A stretch of 64,000 nucleotides of DNA from Stutzerimonas stutzeri (lineage in GTDB: Bacteria; Pseudomonadota; Gammaproteobacteria; Pseudomonadales; Pseudomonadaceae). The notes below the pieces were generated by a model. That model searched no databases and was not told the origin of the DNA. It saw nothing but the letters and a program-made list of their open reading frames with translations. Position 1 is the first letter of the stretch. Every line of letters starts with the position of its first letter. This document shows, in pieces, positions 51,755 through 62,726 of the stretch. The DNA lies in contig NZ_PPXG01000001.1 of assembly GCF_002909485.1 (NCBI RefSeq), positions 558,001 to 622,000 on the forward strand. Direction: 5' to 3'. Both the position numbers and the translations under genes were made by a program.

Positions 51755-53968
51755 CTATACCTGCGGCCGCAACACGAGCACACCCAGCGGTGGCAAGGTC
51801 AACGACAACGATACCTTTTCACCATGACTCTCGATCGGCTCGGCGAGCATGCCACCGCCGTTGCCGGTATTGGAGCCGCCGTAGCAACCTGCATCGCTGT
51901 TGAACACCTCCAACCACTTGGTATCCACCGGCACACCGATCCGATAGGCCTCGCGCACTACCGGTGTGAAGTTAGCGACCACCAATAGCGGGTGTCCGGT
52001 GGCGCTTCGGCGTAGCCAGGCGAATACGCTGTTGGCGCGGTCATCACCAATCAGCCACTGGAAGCCCTGCGGGTCACTGTCCAGTTCGTGCAGGGCTGGC
52101 TCCTGGCTGTACAGACGATTCAAGTCGCGCACGACGTTCTGTATGCCCCGGTGATCCGCCTCTTCGAGGAGATGCCAGTCCAGCTCGCGGTCGTGGTTCC
52201 ACTCACGCCACTGGGCGAACTCGCTGCCCATGAATAGCAACTTCTTGCCCGGGTGCGTCCACATGAACGACAGGTAGGCACGCAAGTTGGCGAACTTCTG
52301 CCAGCGGTCACCCGGCATCTTGTCGACCAGCGAGCCTTTGCCATGCACCACTTCATCGTGGGAAATCGGCAGAACGAAGTGCTCGGAATAGGCGTACACC
52401 ATGCTGAAGGTCATCTTGTCATGGTGGTACTGCCGGTTGATCGGGTCTTCCTGGATGTACTCCAGCGAGTCGTGCATCCAGCCCATGTTCCACTTGTAGG
52501 AAAACCCGAGGCCGCCCTCGCTGGTGGGCTTGCTCACCCCAGGGAAGGCAGTCGACTCTTCGGCGATCACCAAGGCACCCGGGGTTTCAGTGGCTACCAC
52601 GTCATTCAGATGGCGCAGGAAGTCGATTGCCTCTAGGTTCTCGCGGCCACCGTGACGGTTCGGAATCCACTCGCCATCTTTACGCGAGTAATCGCGATAC
52701 AGCATCGAAGCGACAGCATCTACCCGCAGCGCATCGACGTGAAACTCACGCAGCCAATGCAGGGCCGATGCCAGCATGAAGCCGTGCACCTCCGTGCGGC
52801 CGAGGTTGTAGATGTAGGTGTCCCAGTCTTGATGGAAGCCCTCGAACGGGTGCGCGTATTCGTACAGAGCCGTACCGTCGAATTCACCAAGGCCATGGGC
52901 GTCAGTTGGAAAGTGTGCCGGCACCCAGTCAAGTATCACGCCGATGCCAGCATTGTGGCAGGCGTCGACGAACGCGGCGAAATCATGGGCATTGCCGTAA
53001 CGGGCACTCGGGGCAAATTGCGAGAGCAACTGATAGCCCCAGGAGCCCCCGAACGGGTGCTCCATGATCGGCATCAGCTCGATATGGGTGAAGCCCATAT
53101 CCACTACATAGGGAATCAGCCGCTCGGCCAGCTCGTGCCAGTCGTACAAGCGACCATGATCACCGCCGTCGCGGCGCCAGGACCCTACATGCAACTCGTA
53201 GATGCTCATCGGGGCGTTGACGGCCTGACGGGATGTACGCTGCTGCATCCAGCCATGGTCTTTCCATTGGTAATCCAGCGGCCGTGCGACGATCGACGCG
53301 GTGCCCGGCGGATGCTCCGTAGCAAGCGCGATCGGGTCAGCCTTAAGCGGTACGATGCCGTTGGGACCAAGAATCTCGTACTTGTAGGTGTCGCCAGGCT
53401 GCAATCGGGGGATGAACAGCTCCCACACCCCCGAGGGAAAGCGCAGCCGCATCGGATGTCGGCGCCCGTCCCAGCCGTTGAAGCTGCCGACCACCGAAAC
53501 ACGTCGGGCATTGGGCGCCCACACGGCGAAGCGAACCCCCTGCACGCCGTCGACTTCCAGCACCTGTGAGCCAAACACCCGACCGATCTGTCGGTGGTTG
53601 CCTTCGGAGAACAGGTGCATGTCCAGCTCGCCCAGTTGTGGGCCGAAACTGTAGGGGTCTTCGGTAATCTGCTCGCCTCCCGCCCAGCGAATTTTCAGCA
53701 GGTAGGGTTGCGCATGCGGAAGTCGGGTAAAAAAGAAACCCGGCACCTGCCCTTGTTCCATCACAGCCAGCAGCTGCTCGTCACGGTCAAGCACCTCGGC
53801 ACCCAACGCATTGGGCAGATAGGCGCGTATCACCACGCCCTCGCCATCCGGGTGTGGCCCAAGCACTGAAAACGGGTTGCCATGTTCGGCTCGCACCAAG
53901 GCGTCTACATCGGTGTCGCTGGGCATCAGGGTTTCCCCTGGCATGGTCAGAACCGGGCGATCAATCAT
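51755..53968 (-). CDS. glgB: 1,4-alpha-glucan branching enzyme
   Basis: A 737-residue GH13 enzyme that introduces alpha-1,6 branches. Duplicate N-terminal beta-domains (about 20-210; [20 protein letters not shown] and [22 protein letters not shown]) precede the barrel with [16 protein letters not shown] (nucleophile), [13 protein letters not shown] (acid) and [18 protein letters not shown] 53968 has GGAGG 6 bases upstream. The start overlaps the treS-maltokinase stop by 8 bases. In the GlgE pathway this enzyme branches the linear glucan made by GlgE. Confidence 0.95.
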   Translation of the reverse strand: MIDRPVLTMPGETLMPSDTDVDALVRAEHGNPFSVLGPHPDGEGVVIRAYLPNALGAEVLDRDEQLLAVMEQGQVPGFFFTRLPHAQPYLLKIRWAGGEQITEDPYSFGPQLGELDMHLFSEGNHRQIGRVFGSQVLEVDGVQGVRFAVWAPNARRVSVVGSFNGWDGRRHPMRLRFPSGVWELFIPRLQPGDTYKYEILGPNGIVPLKADPIALATEHPPGTASIVARPLDYQWKDHGWMQQRTSRQAVNAPMSIYELHVGSWRRDGGDHGRLYDWHELAERLIPYVVDMGFTHIELMPIMEHPFGGSWGYQLLSQFAPSARYGNAHDFAAFVDACHNAGIGVILDWVPAHFPTDAHGLGEFDGTALYEYAHPFEGFHQDWDTYIYNLGRTEVHGFMLASALHWLREFHVDALRVDAVASMLYRDYSRKDGEWIPNRHGGRENLEAIDFLRHLNDVVATETPGALVIAEESTAFPGVSKPTSEGGLGFSYKWNMGWMHDSLEYIQEDPINRQYHHDKMTFSMVYAYSEHFVLPISHDEVVHGKGSLVDKMPGDRWQKFANLRAYLSFMWTHPGKKLLFMGSEFAQWREWNHDRELDWHLLEEADHRGIQNVVRDLNRLYSQEPALHELDSDPQGFQWLIGDDRANSVFAWLRRSATGHPLLVVANFTPVVREAYRIGVPVDTKWLEVFNSDAGCYGGSNTGNGGGMLAEPIESHGEKVSLSLTLPPLGVLVLRPQV

Positions 53969-56900
53969 TGGAACCTCCATCAAAAATCTGTTGTGCCAGA
54001 GTCAGCAATCCCTGTAATGGGACGGCCAACCAGGCTGGGCGGTTCTCCGCTTCGTAAACGATCTCGTAGGCGCATTTTTCAAGGCTGAACAACAACAGTG
54101 CAGCATTCGCGCCATCCTCGCTGCGCCAGGCATGCGGCATTTCCGCCGTCGCCTCTCGATAGGCGTCGAGGAACACAGTCTGAGCGGTGGTCTGGTAACT
54201 GGCCGCGATGCGCTGACGAGCCTGGTGCGCTTCGGGCGTACTGTCACTGACCTGCGCGCCGCGGATGGTCATGGCTGCGGCGTACTCGAACGAGCGCAGC
54301 AGGCCGGAAACATCTTTGAACGGGCTGTGCTTGGCACGCCGCTCATCCAGCGAGCGGGCCGGCTCACCTTCGAAGTCGATGAAATAAGCATCGCCCTGCA
54401 CCACCAGCACTTGCCCGAGGTGCAAGTCACCGTGCACGCGAGTTCGCAGGCCGCCAACGGTTTTAGCAGCCAGACGTTTCACTTGTTCGACGAGCTTGTC
54501 ACGACGAGGGAGCAGCTGGCCAAGGGCCGTAGCATCCTTACGCTCAAAGCTTGCGCGGTGTTCCTCGAGTCTTTGCAGGGCCTGCTCCAATTGAGCGCTG
54601 ACACTCTGCGCCCACTGCTCGGCGTTCGCTTTGCTGGTGCTCTCGTGGGCGAAGGCCGGATCTTCGGTCTGCGCAGCGAGGGCCACGTGCATTTCTCCAA
54701 GCCGCTGGCCGAGCAATCGGTTGAACGACTGCAATTCGTCCAGCGCACTGAACTGATTCTCGTGCATCGACACGCCGCCGGCGATTTCGTCACGCACTGC
54801 GCGATCCAGGTTGTTGAGCGTCCAGACCCACGCATCACCCTGACTATCGAGGAAGTGCTGAACCACCATCAGCGCGACGGGCTCCCCCTGCTTGTTTATA
54901 CGGCTGACCTGACCAAGCATGCCGGAGATGTGGTTAAAGCCTCGTTCCGTCAGGAAGCCGCCCATTTCCAGTTCAGGGTGAATGCCCGGTGCCACGCGGC
55001 GGAGCAATTTGATCATCACCGAGTTGTCGATGATCGCCGAGCTGTTGGATTGCTCAGCAGAGATGAAACGCACTTCCGGATTGGCCGACAGTTGCAAATC
55101 GGCCAGCTGAGGCATTGGGATGAAGCGAATCTCACCGTCGTTGCACGGCAGTACCAATTCGTCGCGCAAACCCTGGATGACTGCGCCGCTGAATTGCTCC
55201 AGTGCAAACGCATCGGTCATCAAGCCGACCTGCGGTCCCCGCCGCACACGGGCCAGAGCCAGTTGCTGCGGCAAAGCAGCTTCGAAGTCGGTCTCGGCAA
55301 GAAAGCCCAGCGGCAGCTGGTAAAGATCGCTGCGCCCGGCGGATTCCACGCACAGCTCGCTGAGCAATACCGGGCGGTTCGGATCGCCGAATGGCACGCA
55401 GTAGCTGATACGGACCGACTCGATCGCCACATCCTTGGCGGCGAACCAGCGCCGTTTGGGGAGGTAAGCCGGCAGCGATTCGGTTTCCAGAATGCGCCGG
55501 TTGGCAGCAGTCAGGGTATCCAGGCGCTTGAGCACCAGCGTCTGGAAGTCCGGCATGGTATCCACCGGCTCCTGGTGCCAGCTCGGCATCTGGTTGGTTG
55601 GCGCCAGCTGGAACCAGTAAAAGCCGTACGGCGGCAACGTCAGTAGATACGGCAACTGCCCTATCGGTGGAAATGCACTGCCGCCGACCATCTCCACCGG
55701 CACCATCCCGGCGTACTGAGACATTTCCAGCTCAGCGGCCTGCGCCGAGCGCGAGACGTTAGCCACACAAAAGATGATCTCGGTGTCGCCGTTCTCCGCG
55801 GTGAACTCGCGCATGTAGGCAAGAATGCGGCGGTTGCTCGGCGCGAGCATTTTCAGCGTGCCACGACCGAACGCCTTGAACTGCTTGCGGATGGTCAGCA
55901 TCCGCCGTGTCCAGTTGAGCAGCGAGTGCGGGTCGCGCTGCTGGGCTTCGACGTTGATGGTGTAGTAGCCGTAAAGCGGATCCATTACCGGTGGCAGCAC
56001 CAGGTTCGGCGGGTCGGCACGGGAGAATCCACCGTTACGGTCGACCGACCACTGCATTGGCGTGCGTACACCGTCGCGATCGCCGAGAAAGATGTTGTCA
56101 CCCATACCTATCTCGTCACCGTAATAGATCACCGGCGTACCTGGCATCGACAACAACAGACAGTTGAGCAACTCGATGCGTCGGCGATCGCGCTCCAACA
56201 GCGGCGCCAGGCGGCGGCGAATGCCTAGATTGATACGAGCGCGCTTGTCCGAGGCGTAGTAATTCCATAGGTAGTCGCGCTCCCTATCGGTCACCATTTC
56301 AAGCGTCAGCTCGTCGTGATTTCGCAGGAAAATCGCCCACTGGCAGTTCTCCGGAATTTCCGGGGTTTGGCGCAGAATGTCAGTGATCGGGAAGCGATCT
56401 TCCTGGGCGATGGCCATGTACATGCGAGGCATCAGCGGGAAGTGAAAGGCCATATGGCACTCGTCACCCGGCCCGCCGTTCTCACCACCGAAGTACAGCT
56501 GGGTGTCTTCCGGCCACTGGTTGGCCTCGGCGAGCAGCATGCGATCAGGGTAATTGGCGTCGATCTCGGCGCGGATGGCTTTAAGCACCGCGTGAGTTTC
56601 TGGCAGATTCTCGTTATTGGTACCGTCGCGCTCGACAAGGTAAGGAATGGCATCCAGTCGAAGCCCATCGATGCCCATGTCCAGCCAGTAGCGCATCACC
56701 GCCAGCACGGCCTTCATCACTTGCGGATTGTCGAAATTCAAATCCGGTTGATGAGAATAAAAACGGTGCCAGAAATACTGCTTGGCGACCGGGTCCCAGG
56801 TCCAGTTGGAGCTTTCGGTATCGAGGAAGATAATCCGGGTGCCATCGTACTTCTTGTCGGTATCCGACCAAACGTAGAAGTCTCGGGCCGCAGAACCCTT

Positions 56901-57287
56901 CTTCGCCTTACGCGCACGCTGAAACCATGGATGCTGGTCCGACGTGTGATTGATGACCAACTCGGTGATCACCCGCAACCCGCGCTTGTGCGCCTCGGCT
57001 ATGAAACGCCGAGCGTCAGCCATATTTCCGTAGTCGGGATGTACGCCTCGGTAATCGGCGATGTCATAACCGTCGTCGCGTCGAGGGGACGGATAGAACG
57101 GCAAAAGCCAGATGGTATTCACGCCGAGATCGGCAATGTAATCCAGCTTTTCGATCAGCCCGACGAAGTCGCCGACCCCATCGTTGTTCGAGTCATAGAA
57201 GGACTTCAGGTGTACCTGATATACCACCGCATCCTTGTACCAGAGCGGGTCCTTGATAAAGGCGGCAGGTTTGCGCGGCTTTGCCAT
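53961..57287 (-). CDS. treS: Trehalose synthase-maltokinase fusion (TreS-Mak/Pep2)
   Basis: A 1108-residue bifunctional protein. Residues about 10-540 are a GH13 trehalose synthase interconverting trehalose and maltose: [38 protein letters not shown] (nucleophile), [12 protein letters not shown] and [13 protein letters not shown]. Residues about 590-1100 are maltokinase with the kinase-like HGDLHLGQ and YFIDFEGEP motifs. Together they turn trehalose into maltose-1-phosphate for GlgE. ATG 57287 is preferred because AGGA lies 9 bases upstream; ATG 57296, three codons upstream, is too close to it. A 131-bp AT-rich gap separates it from glgE. Confidence 0.94.
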   Translation of the reverse strand: MAKPRKPAAFIKDPLWYKDAVVYQVHLKSFYDSNNDGVGDFVGLIEKLDYIADLGVNTIWLLPFYPSPRRDDGYDIADYRGVHPDYGNMADARRFIAEAHKRGLRVITELVINHTSDQHPWFQRARKAKKGSAARDFYVWSDTDKKYDGTRIIFLDTESSNWTWDPVAKQYFWHRFYSHQPDLNFDNPQVMKAVLAVMRYWLDMGIDGLRLDAIPYLVERDGTNNENLPETHAVLKAIRAEIDANYPDRMLLAEANQWPEDTQLYFGGENGGPGDECHMAFHFPLMPRMYMAIAQEDRFPITDILRQTPEIPENCQWAIFLRNHDELTLEMVTDRERDYLWNYYASDKRARINLGIRRRLAPLLERDRRRIELLNCLLLSMPGTPVIYYGDEIGMGDNIFLGDRDGVRTPMQWSVDRNGGFSRADPPNLVLPPVMDPLYGYYTINVEAQQRDPHSLLNWTRRMLTIRKQFKAFGRGTLKMLAPSNRRILAYMREFTAENGDTEIIFCVANVSRSAQAAELEMSQYAGMVPVEMVGGSAFPPIGQLPYLLTLPPYGFYWFQLAPTNQMPSWHQEPVDTMPDFQTLVLKRLDTLTAANRRILETESLPAYLPKRRWFAAKDVAIESVRISYCVPFGDPNRPVLLSELCVESAGRSDLYQLPLGFLAETDFEAALPQQLALARVRRGPQVGLMTDAFALEQFSGAVIQGLRDELVLPCNDGEIRFIPMPQLADLQLSANPEVRFISAEQSNSSAIIDNSVMIKLLRRVAPGIHPELEMGGFLTERGFNHISGMLGQVSRINKQGEPVALMVVQHFLDSQGDAWVWTLNNLDRAVRDEIAGGVSMHENQFSALDELQSFNRLLGQRLGEMHVALAAQTEDPAFAHESTSKANAEQWAQSVSAQLEQALQRLEEHRASFERKDATALGQLLPRRDKLVEQVKRLAAKTVGGLRTRVHGDLHLGQVLVVQGDAYFIDFEGEPARSLDERRAKHSPFKDVSGLLRSFEYAAAMTIRGAQVSDSTPEAHQARQRIAASYQTTAQTVFLDAYREATAEMPHAWRSEDGANAALLLFSLEKCAYEIVYEAENRPAWLAVPLQGLLTLAQQIFDGGSND

Positions 57288-57418
57288 GTTCTTCATTCCT
57301 GTAGCGGTGTGAAGCCCCGCACTCGATCGGCGGGCAACGGCGGGGCCACAGCTGAATCCACATTAGGAAGATCACATAACTAATTGAGTTATATGAATTA
57401 ACAGCTGCAGCCTAGAAT

Positions 57419-59431
57419 TTACTTGAGGTCCGGATCGGGCTGCTGAGCCGTTAGACGCCAGATCCCGAACGGCAGGTGTGCCGGATCGATGCGCATCCAT
57501 TGGGTCTTGCCATACCAGGTCCAACGATGGCCATTCATGAGGTCCTCGCCCTGGGTATGGGCATCATCCGGCAAGCCGAGCTCCCATAGCGGCAGCTCGA
57601 AGTGCGCTTCCTGAGCGTTGTGCGGATCGAGGCTGATAGCGACCAGAATGAAGTTGGACAGGTCCGGTGTGCGCTTGCCGAAGTAGAGGATATTGTCGTT
57701 CCAGGCCACATACGCCTTGAACCCGAGGTGCGTCTGTAGCGCCGGGTTCATCCGGCGGATGCGATTGAGCTGGGCGATCTCGGCGACGATGTTGCCCGGT
57801 GCGTGATAGTCGCGAACACGGATCTGGTACTTCTCGGAGTCCAGATACTCTTCCTTGCCCGGAATGGCAGCCGACTCGCACAGCTCGAAGCCCGAGTACA
57901 TGCCCCACAGTCCCGACCCCATGGTCGCTAGTGCGGCGCGAATCAGGAAGCCGGCACGGCCAGAATCCTGCAGGAAGAACGGGTTGATGTCCGGCGTGTT
58001 GACGAAGAAGTTCGGCCGGTAGCAGTCACGCAGCGGCGGTTCGTTCAGTTCCGTCAGGTACTCGCTCAGCTCGGCCTTGGTGTTGCGCCAGGTGAAGTAG
58101 GTGTAGCTCTGGCTGTAGCCGACCTTGCCCAGGCGCGCCATCATTCCCGGGCGGGTGAACGCTTCGGAAAGGAACATCACATCGCGGTCACGCTCGCGGA
58201 TATCGGCAATCAGCCATTCCCAGAACGGCAGCGGTTTGGTGTGGGGGTTGTCGACCCGGAAGATCTTCACGCCTTGCTCCACCCAGTGCCAGACCACATC
58301 ACGCAGCGCTAGCCACAGGCTAGGCTTGGCGTCTTCGGCATAGAAGTCGACGTTGACGATGTCCTGATACTTCTTCGGCGGGTTCTCCGCGTATTTGATG
58401 GTGCCGTCCGGACGCCAGGAGAACCAGCCTGGATGTTCCTTCAGCCAGGGATGGTCCTGCGAACACTGAATGGCGAAATCGAGAGCGATCTCCAGGCCAT
58501 GCTCACGCGCCGCCGCAACCAGCTCACGGAAATCATCCAGGGTACCCAGCTCAGGATGGATAGCGTCGTGGCCACCCTCCTCACCGCCAATGGCGTACGG
58601 ACTGCCCGGGTCATTCGGCCCTGCCTGCAGGCTGTTGTTCGGCCCTTTCCGATGCTGGCGGCCAATCGGGTGGATCGGCGGGAAATACAGCACGTCGAAG
58701 CCCATGTCGCGAATAGACGGCAAGCGTTTGTGTACATCACGGAAGGTGCCGTGCCGATTCGGGTCGTCGGTCTCCGAGCGCGGAAACAGCTCGTACCAGC
58801 TGGCGAACTGCGCCAGCGGGCGCTCCACATCCAGCGGATACACGGCGCTGCGACTGCAATGCTCGCGCGGATCAGCCGTGGCCATCGCCGCAGCCGTTTC
58901 TGGCGCAAGCAGGAGCGAAACGCGCTCGTCGTCGGTGTGCGTCATACCGAGTCGGTGCACCAGATCGTCGAGCACAGCGCGGTTCTCGCCCTGGGCGCGG
59001 GCCGTGGCCTTTTCCAGCAACAGTCGACCCTCTTCCAGTTCCAGATGAACCGGGACGCCTGCCGTGTGCTTTTTGGACAGTTCGTAGCGATAGGTTTCGA
59101 AAACGTCCCACCAGGCTTCGATGACGAACTCGTGCTCGGCAACCTGGGTCGGGGTGAACTGGCCTTGCCAAGCGTCGTTGCCAAGCAGCTTGAGGCGCGC
59201 GCGACGCCAGCTGGTTTCACCTTTCTCGCGCCAGCATACGGCAGCCGCTAGCTGGTCATGCCCGTCAGCAAAAATCTTGCTGGTCACAACTACCGGATGG
59301 CCGATGACCGCCTTGGCAGCAAAGCGCCCCTCATCCAACACCGGCAAGGTGGATTCGATGGCTATGCGCGGCATCTGCAGGGCTTCTTCGAGTCGAGGGT
59401 GAATCATCGCGGTAGGCTGTGCATCACTCAT
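57419..59431 (-). CDS. glgE: Alpha-1,4-glucan:maltose-1-phosphate maltosyltransferase
   Basis: A 670-residue GH13_3 enzyme that adds maltose units from maltose-1-phosphate to alpha-glucan. Key motifs: YELFPRSETDDPNRHGTF, VLYFPPIHPIGRQHRKGPNN, KIFRVDNPHTKP (nucleophile Asp), VMFLSEAFTRP (acid Glu) and LGFKAYVAWNDNILYFGKR. ATG 59431 has AGGAG 10 bases upstream; the frame can extend 7 residues. First gene of glgE-treS/mak-glgB, a candidate AlgU promoter upstream. Corresponds to PA2151. Confidence 0.95.
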   Translation of the reverse strand: MSDAQPTAMIHPRLEEALQMPRIAIESTLPVLDEGRFAAKAVIGHPVVVTSKIFADGHDQLAAAVCWREKGETSWRRARLKLLGNDAWQGQFTPTQVAEHEFVIEAWWDVFETYRYELSKKHTAGVPVHLELEEGRLLLEKATARAQGENRAVLDDLVHRLGMTHTDDERVSLLLAPETAAAMATADPREHCSRSAVYPLDVERPLAQFASWYELFPRSETDDPNRHGTFRDVHKRLPSIRDMGFDVLYFPPIHPIGRQHRKGPNNSLQAGPNDPGSPYAIGGEEGGHDAIHPELGTLDDFRELVAAAREHGLEIALDFAIQCSQDHPWLKEHPGWFSWRPDGTIKYAENPPKKYQDIVNVDFYAEDAKPSLWLALRDVVWHWVEQGVKIFRVDNPHTKPLPFWEWLIADIRERDRDVMFLSEAFTRPGMMARLGKVGYSQSYTYFTWRNTKAELSEYLTELNEPPLRDCYRPNFFVNTPDINPFFLQDSGRAGFLIRAALATMGSGLWGMYSGFELCESAAIPGKEEYLDSEKYQIRVRDYHAPGNIVAEIAQLNRIRRMNPALQTHLGFKAYVAWNDNILYFGKRTPDLSNFILVAISLDPHNAQEAHFELPLWELGLPDDAHTQGEDLMNGHRWTWYGKTQWMRIDPAHLPFGIWRLTAQQPDPDLK

Positions 59432-59535
59432 CGAAAGGGGCTCCTGGGGCATGGGTTCGGTCTGCCCGAGCCGCCTCTGGACGCGTCAACGTGCGGTTCG
59501 GGAGGCGACCGGTTCAGTTTTCGTCGGCTCTATCT

Positions 59536-59562
59536 TCCGAGCCAAGGGACCCTGGAAAGTTC
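59536..59562 (-). promoter_or_regulatory. Candidate AlgU (sigma-E-type) promoter of the glgE operon
   Basis: On the minus strand GAACTT (59562-59557), a 16-bp spacer and TCGGA (59540-59536), one mismatch from the AlgU -10 element TCTGA, about 105 bp before the glgE ATG. The rest of this 383-bp gap (59432-59814) has no gene that I can support. Confidence 0.5.
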
Positions 59563-59814
59563 AGCCCTGGACGGCCGTTAGCGGGCCCTTCCGGCGGCCG
59601 GTCGGGCTAAGCCGAGTGGAATCGTTAAGTTCCCGAGTATTGGGCGCTCGAGGCAGCAACCGATCGCAGCCAGGCCGGCTGCCACCACTCGCCACAGGCG
59701 CCGACGGCCGGACCGCCCGTACTGAGCTCGATGCGCGACGGCTGCCGCTACCGAATCAGCAGCCTCGCTATTCAGAAACTATCCAGATGCGCCATCACAC
59801 AGACGACAGCCACA

Positions 59815-60735
59815 TCATTCTTTCTCCAACCGCTTGAACACCGCCCGGTTGAGGCCTTGGCGAACCGCGCCATAACGCGCCCATGGGTCACTGCGCAGCG
59901 CAGCCAAACGCTCACGCAAGTTGCGAGTGTTCCAACGGTCGGCACCATTGATCTGTGCGAGCTCTTCTCGTCCGAGTGGCACGGATACAGCGAGTCCGGG
60001 ACGCGCCCGGACGGAATAAGCAACAACGGTGCTGGCGCCGCGCTGGTTGCGCAGATAGTCCACGAAAATGCGCCCGACCCGATTCTTCGGCCCCATCTTG
60101 TCAACGATCAGCTCGGGTGCGTTGCGCGCCAGTCGCTCGGTTACGGAGCGGGAGAACTGGCGTACCAGCTCCCAGTCGTGTCGGCGATCGATCGGCACCA
60201 CGACATGCATGCCGCGTCCGCCGCTGGTCTTGAGAAACACCTGCAGCCCTAGCTGCTCAAGCAGGTTCAAGGTCAGTTCGGTGGCCTCGACCATGCTCGA
60301 CCAGGGCAGCGCAGGGTCGGGATCAAGATCGAAGATCACTCGATCCGGCCGCTCGATGCGGTCGCTGCGTGCATTCCAGGTGTGAAATTCCACGGTGCCC
60401 ATCTGCACCGCCTCGATGACGGCACCGATGTCGTCCGCCTGGATCAGACGTGCATGCTCCGGGTCGAGACTCTTCGGCAATGTATGCATATGCGGCATCT
60501 TCAGGCGACCACAATGACGTTGAAAGAAGCTCTCGCCGCCAACGCCTTCTGGTGCGCGAACGATGGATAGCGGACGCCCGGCCAGATGAGGCACAAGCCA
60601 GGAGGCGACGGACAGGTAGTACTCGGCCAAGGCCAGCTTGGTAACGCCACTGGCCTCATCGATCACCCGCTGCGGGCTGCTTATGCCAATGCCGCCTACC
60701 AGCGGCCGTTCGGCGCTTTTGCGCTGCGTCGCCAT
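59815..60735 (-). CDS. Stand-alone LigD-type primase-polymerase domain protein
   Basis: A 306-residue protein equal to the polymerase domain of LigD without ligase or phosphoesterase. Motifs: LSIVRAPEGVGGESFFQRH, VIFDLDPDPALPW (catalytic Asp pair), FLKTSGGRGMHVVVPID and GRIFVDYLRNQRGASTVVAYS. It could fill gaps at breaks held by the adjacent Ku. ATG 60735 has GAGG; a TTG at 60750 overlaps the ku stop. Eleven bp after ku in the same operon. Similar to but diverged from the polymerase domain of LigD at 26084. Confidence 0.92.
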   Translation of the reverse strand: MATQRKSAERPLVGGIGISSPQRVIDEASGVTKLALAEYYLSVASWLVPHLAGRPLSIVRAPEGVGGESFFQRHCGRLKMPHMHTLPKSLDPEHARLIQADDIGAVIEAVQMGTVEFHTWNARSDRIERPDRVIFDLDPDPALPWSSMVEATELTLNLLEQLGLQVFLKTSGGRGMHVVVPIDRRHDWELVRQFSRSVTERLARNAPELIVDKMGPKNRVGRIFVDYLRNQRGASTVVAYSVRARPGLAVSVPLGREELAQINGADRWNTRNLRERLAALRSDPWARYGAVRQGLNRAVFKRLEKE

Positions 60736-60746
60736 CGCAACCTCGA

Positions 60747-61709
60747 TCAACTGGCTTTCTTGGATTTGCTAGCTGCAGCCGGTGCCTTGCGCGTACGCGA
60801 GGATGATGTGGTCGATTTGCTGGTTTTGGCCTTGCTTGCAGCCGTCTTCGGTTTGGCCGGTGCCTTTTCGGGCGTGTCGTCGGCTTTCTCGTCCGTACTG
60901 GCCGCAGGCGACTTGGCGGGCTTGCCGGCGAGGCTGCGTTTGAGCAGTTCCGTAAGGTCAATGACATCCGCTGAACGCCGATCCACCGCCTCTTCCGGCC
61001 CGCCGACGGCTTCCAACTTACCTTCACGGGCCTTCTTCTCGACCAGATCCATAATCTGATCCTGGAAGGTGTCCTTGTACTGTTCCGGCTTCCATTTCTC
61101 GGTCATGTCTTCGACCAGCCGCTTGGCCATATCCAGCTCCCGATCGGCCAAGTCAGGATCGAGCGCTTCGTCCTTCAGCTCCAGGTACTCAACGCCGCGC
61201 ACCTCGTCTGCCCAGCGCAGGGTGTTCATCACCAGCGCCTTGCCCAGCGGCATCACCACCGCCAGATGCTGCTTGTTGCGCAGCACCACATTGGCGATGC
61301 CTACCTTGCCGGTCTGAATCAGCGTTTCGCGCAGCAGCGCGTAGACTTTTTCGCCGCGGCGGTCCGGCGTCAGGTAGTACGGCGTGTCGATGTAGAGAAA
61401 GGAGATATCCTTGGCATCGACGAAGGCGACGATATCTACGGTCTGGGTCGCCTTGGGGTGGGCGCCTTTGATCTCGTCATCGCTGATCACGACGTAGTGA
61501 CCCTTCTCGTACTCGACGCCCTTGACGATGTTTTCGCTCTCGATATCGTCGCCAGTGGTCTTGTTGATTCGCTTGTAGCCGACCCGGTCCATGCTGCGTT
61601 TGTCCAGCCAGTCGAAGTCGATGCCCTGGCGGGTGGTGGCCGGAACCAGAGCTACCGGAATATGTACCAGTCCGAAACTGACAGCGCCTTTCCAGATCGT
61701 GCGTGGCAT
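60747..61709 (-). CDS. ku: Ku protein of bacterial non-homologous end joining
   Basis: A 320-residue homodimeric Ku ring protein that binds DNA ends and recruits LigD. Core: WKGAVSFGLVHIPVALVPATTRQGIDFDWLDKRSMDRVGYKRINK, ISFLYIDTPYYLTPDRRGEKVY and VMNTLRWADEVR. The C-terminal tail (about 270-320) is Lys/Ala/Ser/Thr-rich, expected for DNA binding and sliding. ATG 61709 has GGAG. Corresponds to PA2150. Such repair genes are stationary-phase (RpoS) expressed in relatives. Confidence 0.95.
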   Translation of the reverse strand: MPRTIWKGAVSFGLVHIPVALVPATTRQGIDFDWLDKRSMDRVGYKRINKTTGDDIESENIVKGVEYEKGHYVVISDDEIKGAHPKATQTVDIVAFVDAKDISFLYIDTPYYLTPDRRGEKVYALLRETLIQTGKVGIANVVLRNKQHLAVVMPLGKALVMNTLRWADEVRGVEYLELKDEALDPDLADRELDMAKRLVEDMTEKWKPEQYKDTFQDQIMDLVEKKAREGKLEAVGGPEEAVDRRSADVIDLTELLKRSLAGKPAKSPAASTDEKADDTPEKAPAKPKTAASKAKTSKSTTSSSRTRKAPAAASKSKKAS

Positions 61710-61762
61710 GGTCGTTCTCCAAGCGTTGATGTGGCCGGGCCGTGCTGCGGCCCGGCAATGGG

Positions 61763-62620
61763 TCAGCCGTTGACCACGGTGCCGCCGTTGACGTGGATGA
61801 CCTGACCGCTGACGTAGGCCGCATCGCTGCTCGCCAGATAGACGTAGGCCGGCGCCACTTCGTCGGGCTGGCCGGGACGCTTCATCGGCGTGTTGGAGCC
61901 GAATTCGGCGACCTCATCGGCGTCGAAGGTCGACGGAATCAAGGGCGTCCAGATAGGCCCTGGCGCGACGCCATTGACGCGAATGCCACGCTCCGCGAGG
62001 TTCATCGACAGTGAGCGGGTGAATGCGGTGATCGCGCCCTTGGTTGCCGAATAATCCAGCAGCTGCGGGCTACCCTTGTAGGCGGTCACAGAGGTGGTGT
62101 TGATGATCGAGGCGCCCTTGCCGAGGTGCGGCAGCGCCGCCTTGGTCATCTGAAAGATGCCGAAGATATTGGTGCGGAAGGTCTTCTCCCACTGTTCCTC
62201 GCTGATGTCTTCGAGCTTTTCCTGCGGGTGCTGTTCGGCAGCGTTGTTGACCAGAATGTCGAGCTTGCCAAACGCGGCGAGGGTGTCGTCGATGACCTTG
62301 CGGCAAACTTCGCGATCGGCCACGTCACCGGCGAAGGTCAGGCAACGGCGGCCATATTGCTCGACCACCTTGCGGGTTTCTTCGGCGTCCTGATGCTGGT
62401 CGAGATAGAGAATCGCCACATCGGCACCCTCGCGGGCGAACAGCACCGCCACTGAGCGACCGATGCCGCTATCGCCACCCGTGATGATGGCGGTCTTGCC
62501 TTCGAGCTTGCCTGCCGCCTTGTAGTCCTCGCCACGGTACTCCGGGCGTGGGTTCATCAGCCCTTCCTTGCCGGGCTCGGGCTGCTCCTGAGGCGGTAGG
62601 GTCTGATTGTCTTCGGCCAT
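61763..62620 (-). CDS. Short-chain dehydrogenase/reductase (YghA-like)
   Basis: A 285-residue SDR with an N-terminal 45-residue extension (NQTLPPQEQPEPGKEGLMNPRP pattern), cofactor motif TGGDSGIGR, NNAA and the catalytic Ser with YSATK. The extension and DYKAAGKLEGK are typical of the general-stress YghA/YdaD group. ATG 62620 has GGAGG 8 bases upstream. Probably a stress-induced NADP-linked oxidoreductase of unknown substrate; its neighbours ku and glg genes fit that. Confidence 0.92.
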   Translation of the reverse strand: MAEDNQTLPPQEQPEPGKEGLMNPRPEYRGEDYKAAGKLEGKTAIITGGDSGIGRSVAVLFAREGADVAILYLDQHQDAEETRKVVEQYGRRCLTFAGDVADREVCRKVIDDTLAAFGKLDILVNNAAEQHPQEKLEDISEEQWEKTFRTNIFGIFQMTKAALPHLGKGASIINTTSVTAYKGSPQLLDYSATKGAITAFTRSLSMNLAERGIRVNGVAPGPIWTPLIPSTFDADEVAEFGSNTPMKRPGQPDEVAPAYVYLASSDAAYVSGQVIHVNGGTVVNG

Positions 62621-62726
62621 GGGAAAATCCTCCGTCAAGGTTATTAGCCTGTATTCGGAGGACTGGAACGGCGCGAGAAAAGTTTCTGCGGGGCGATGAG
62701 AGGGCCCCGTGCAGGGCCCTTGGCGG

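Noticed and set aside
54132..55646. 504-codon plus-strand frame opposite treS-maltokinase
   Set aside because: It mirrors the maltokinase half codon by codon with no recognisable domain.
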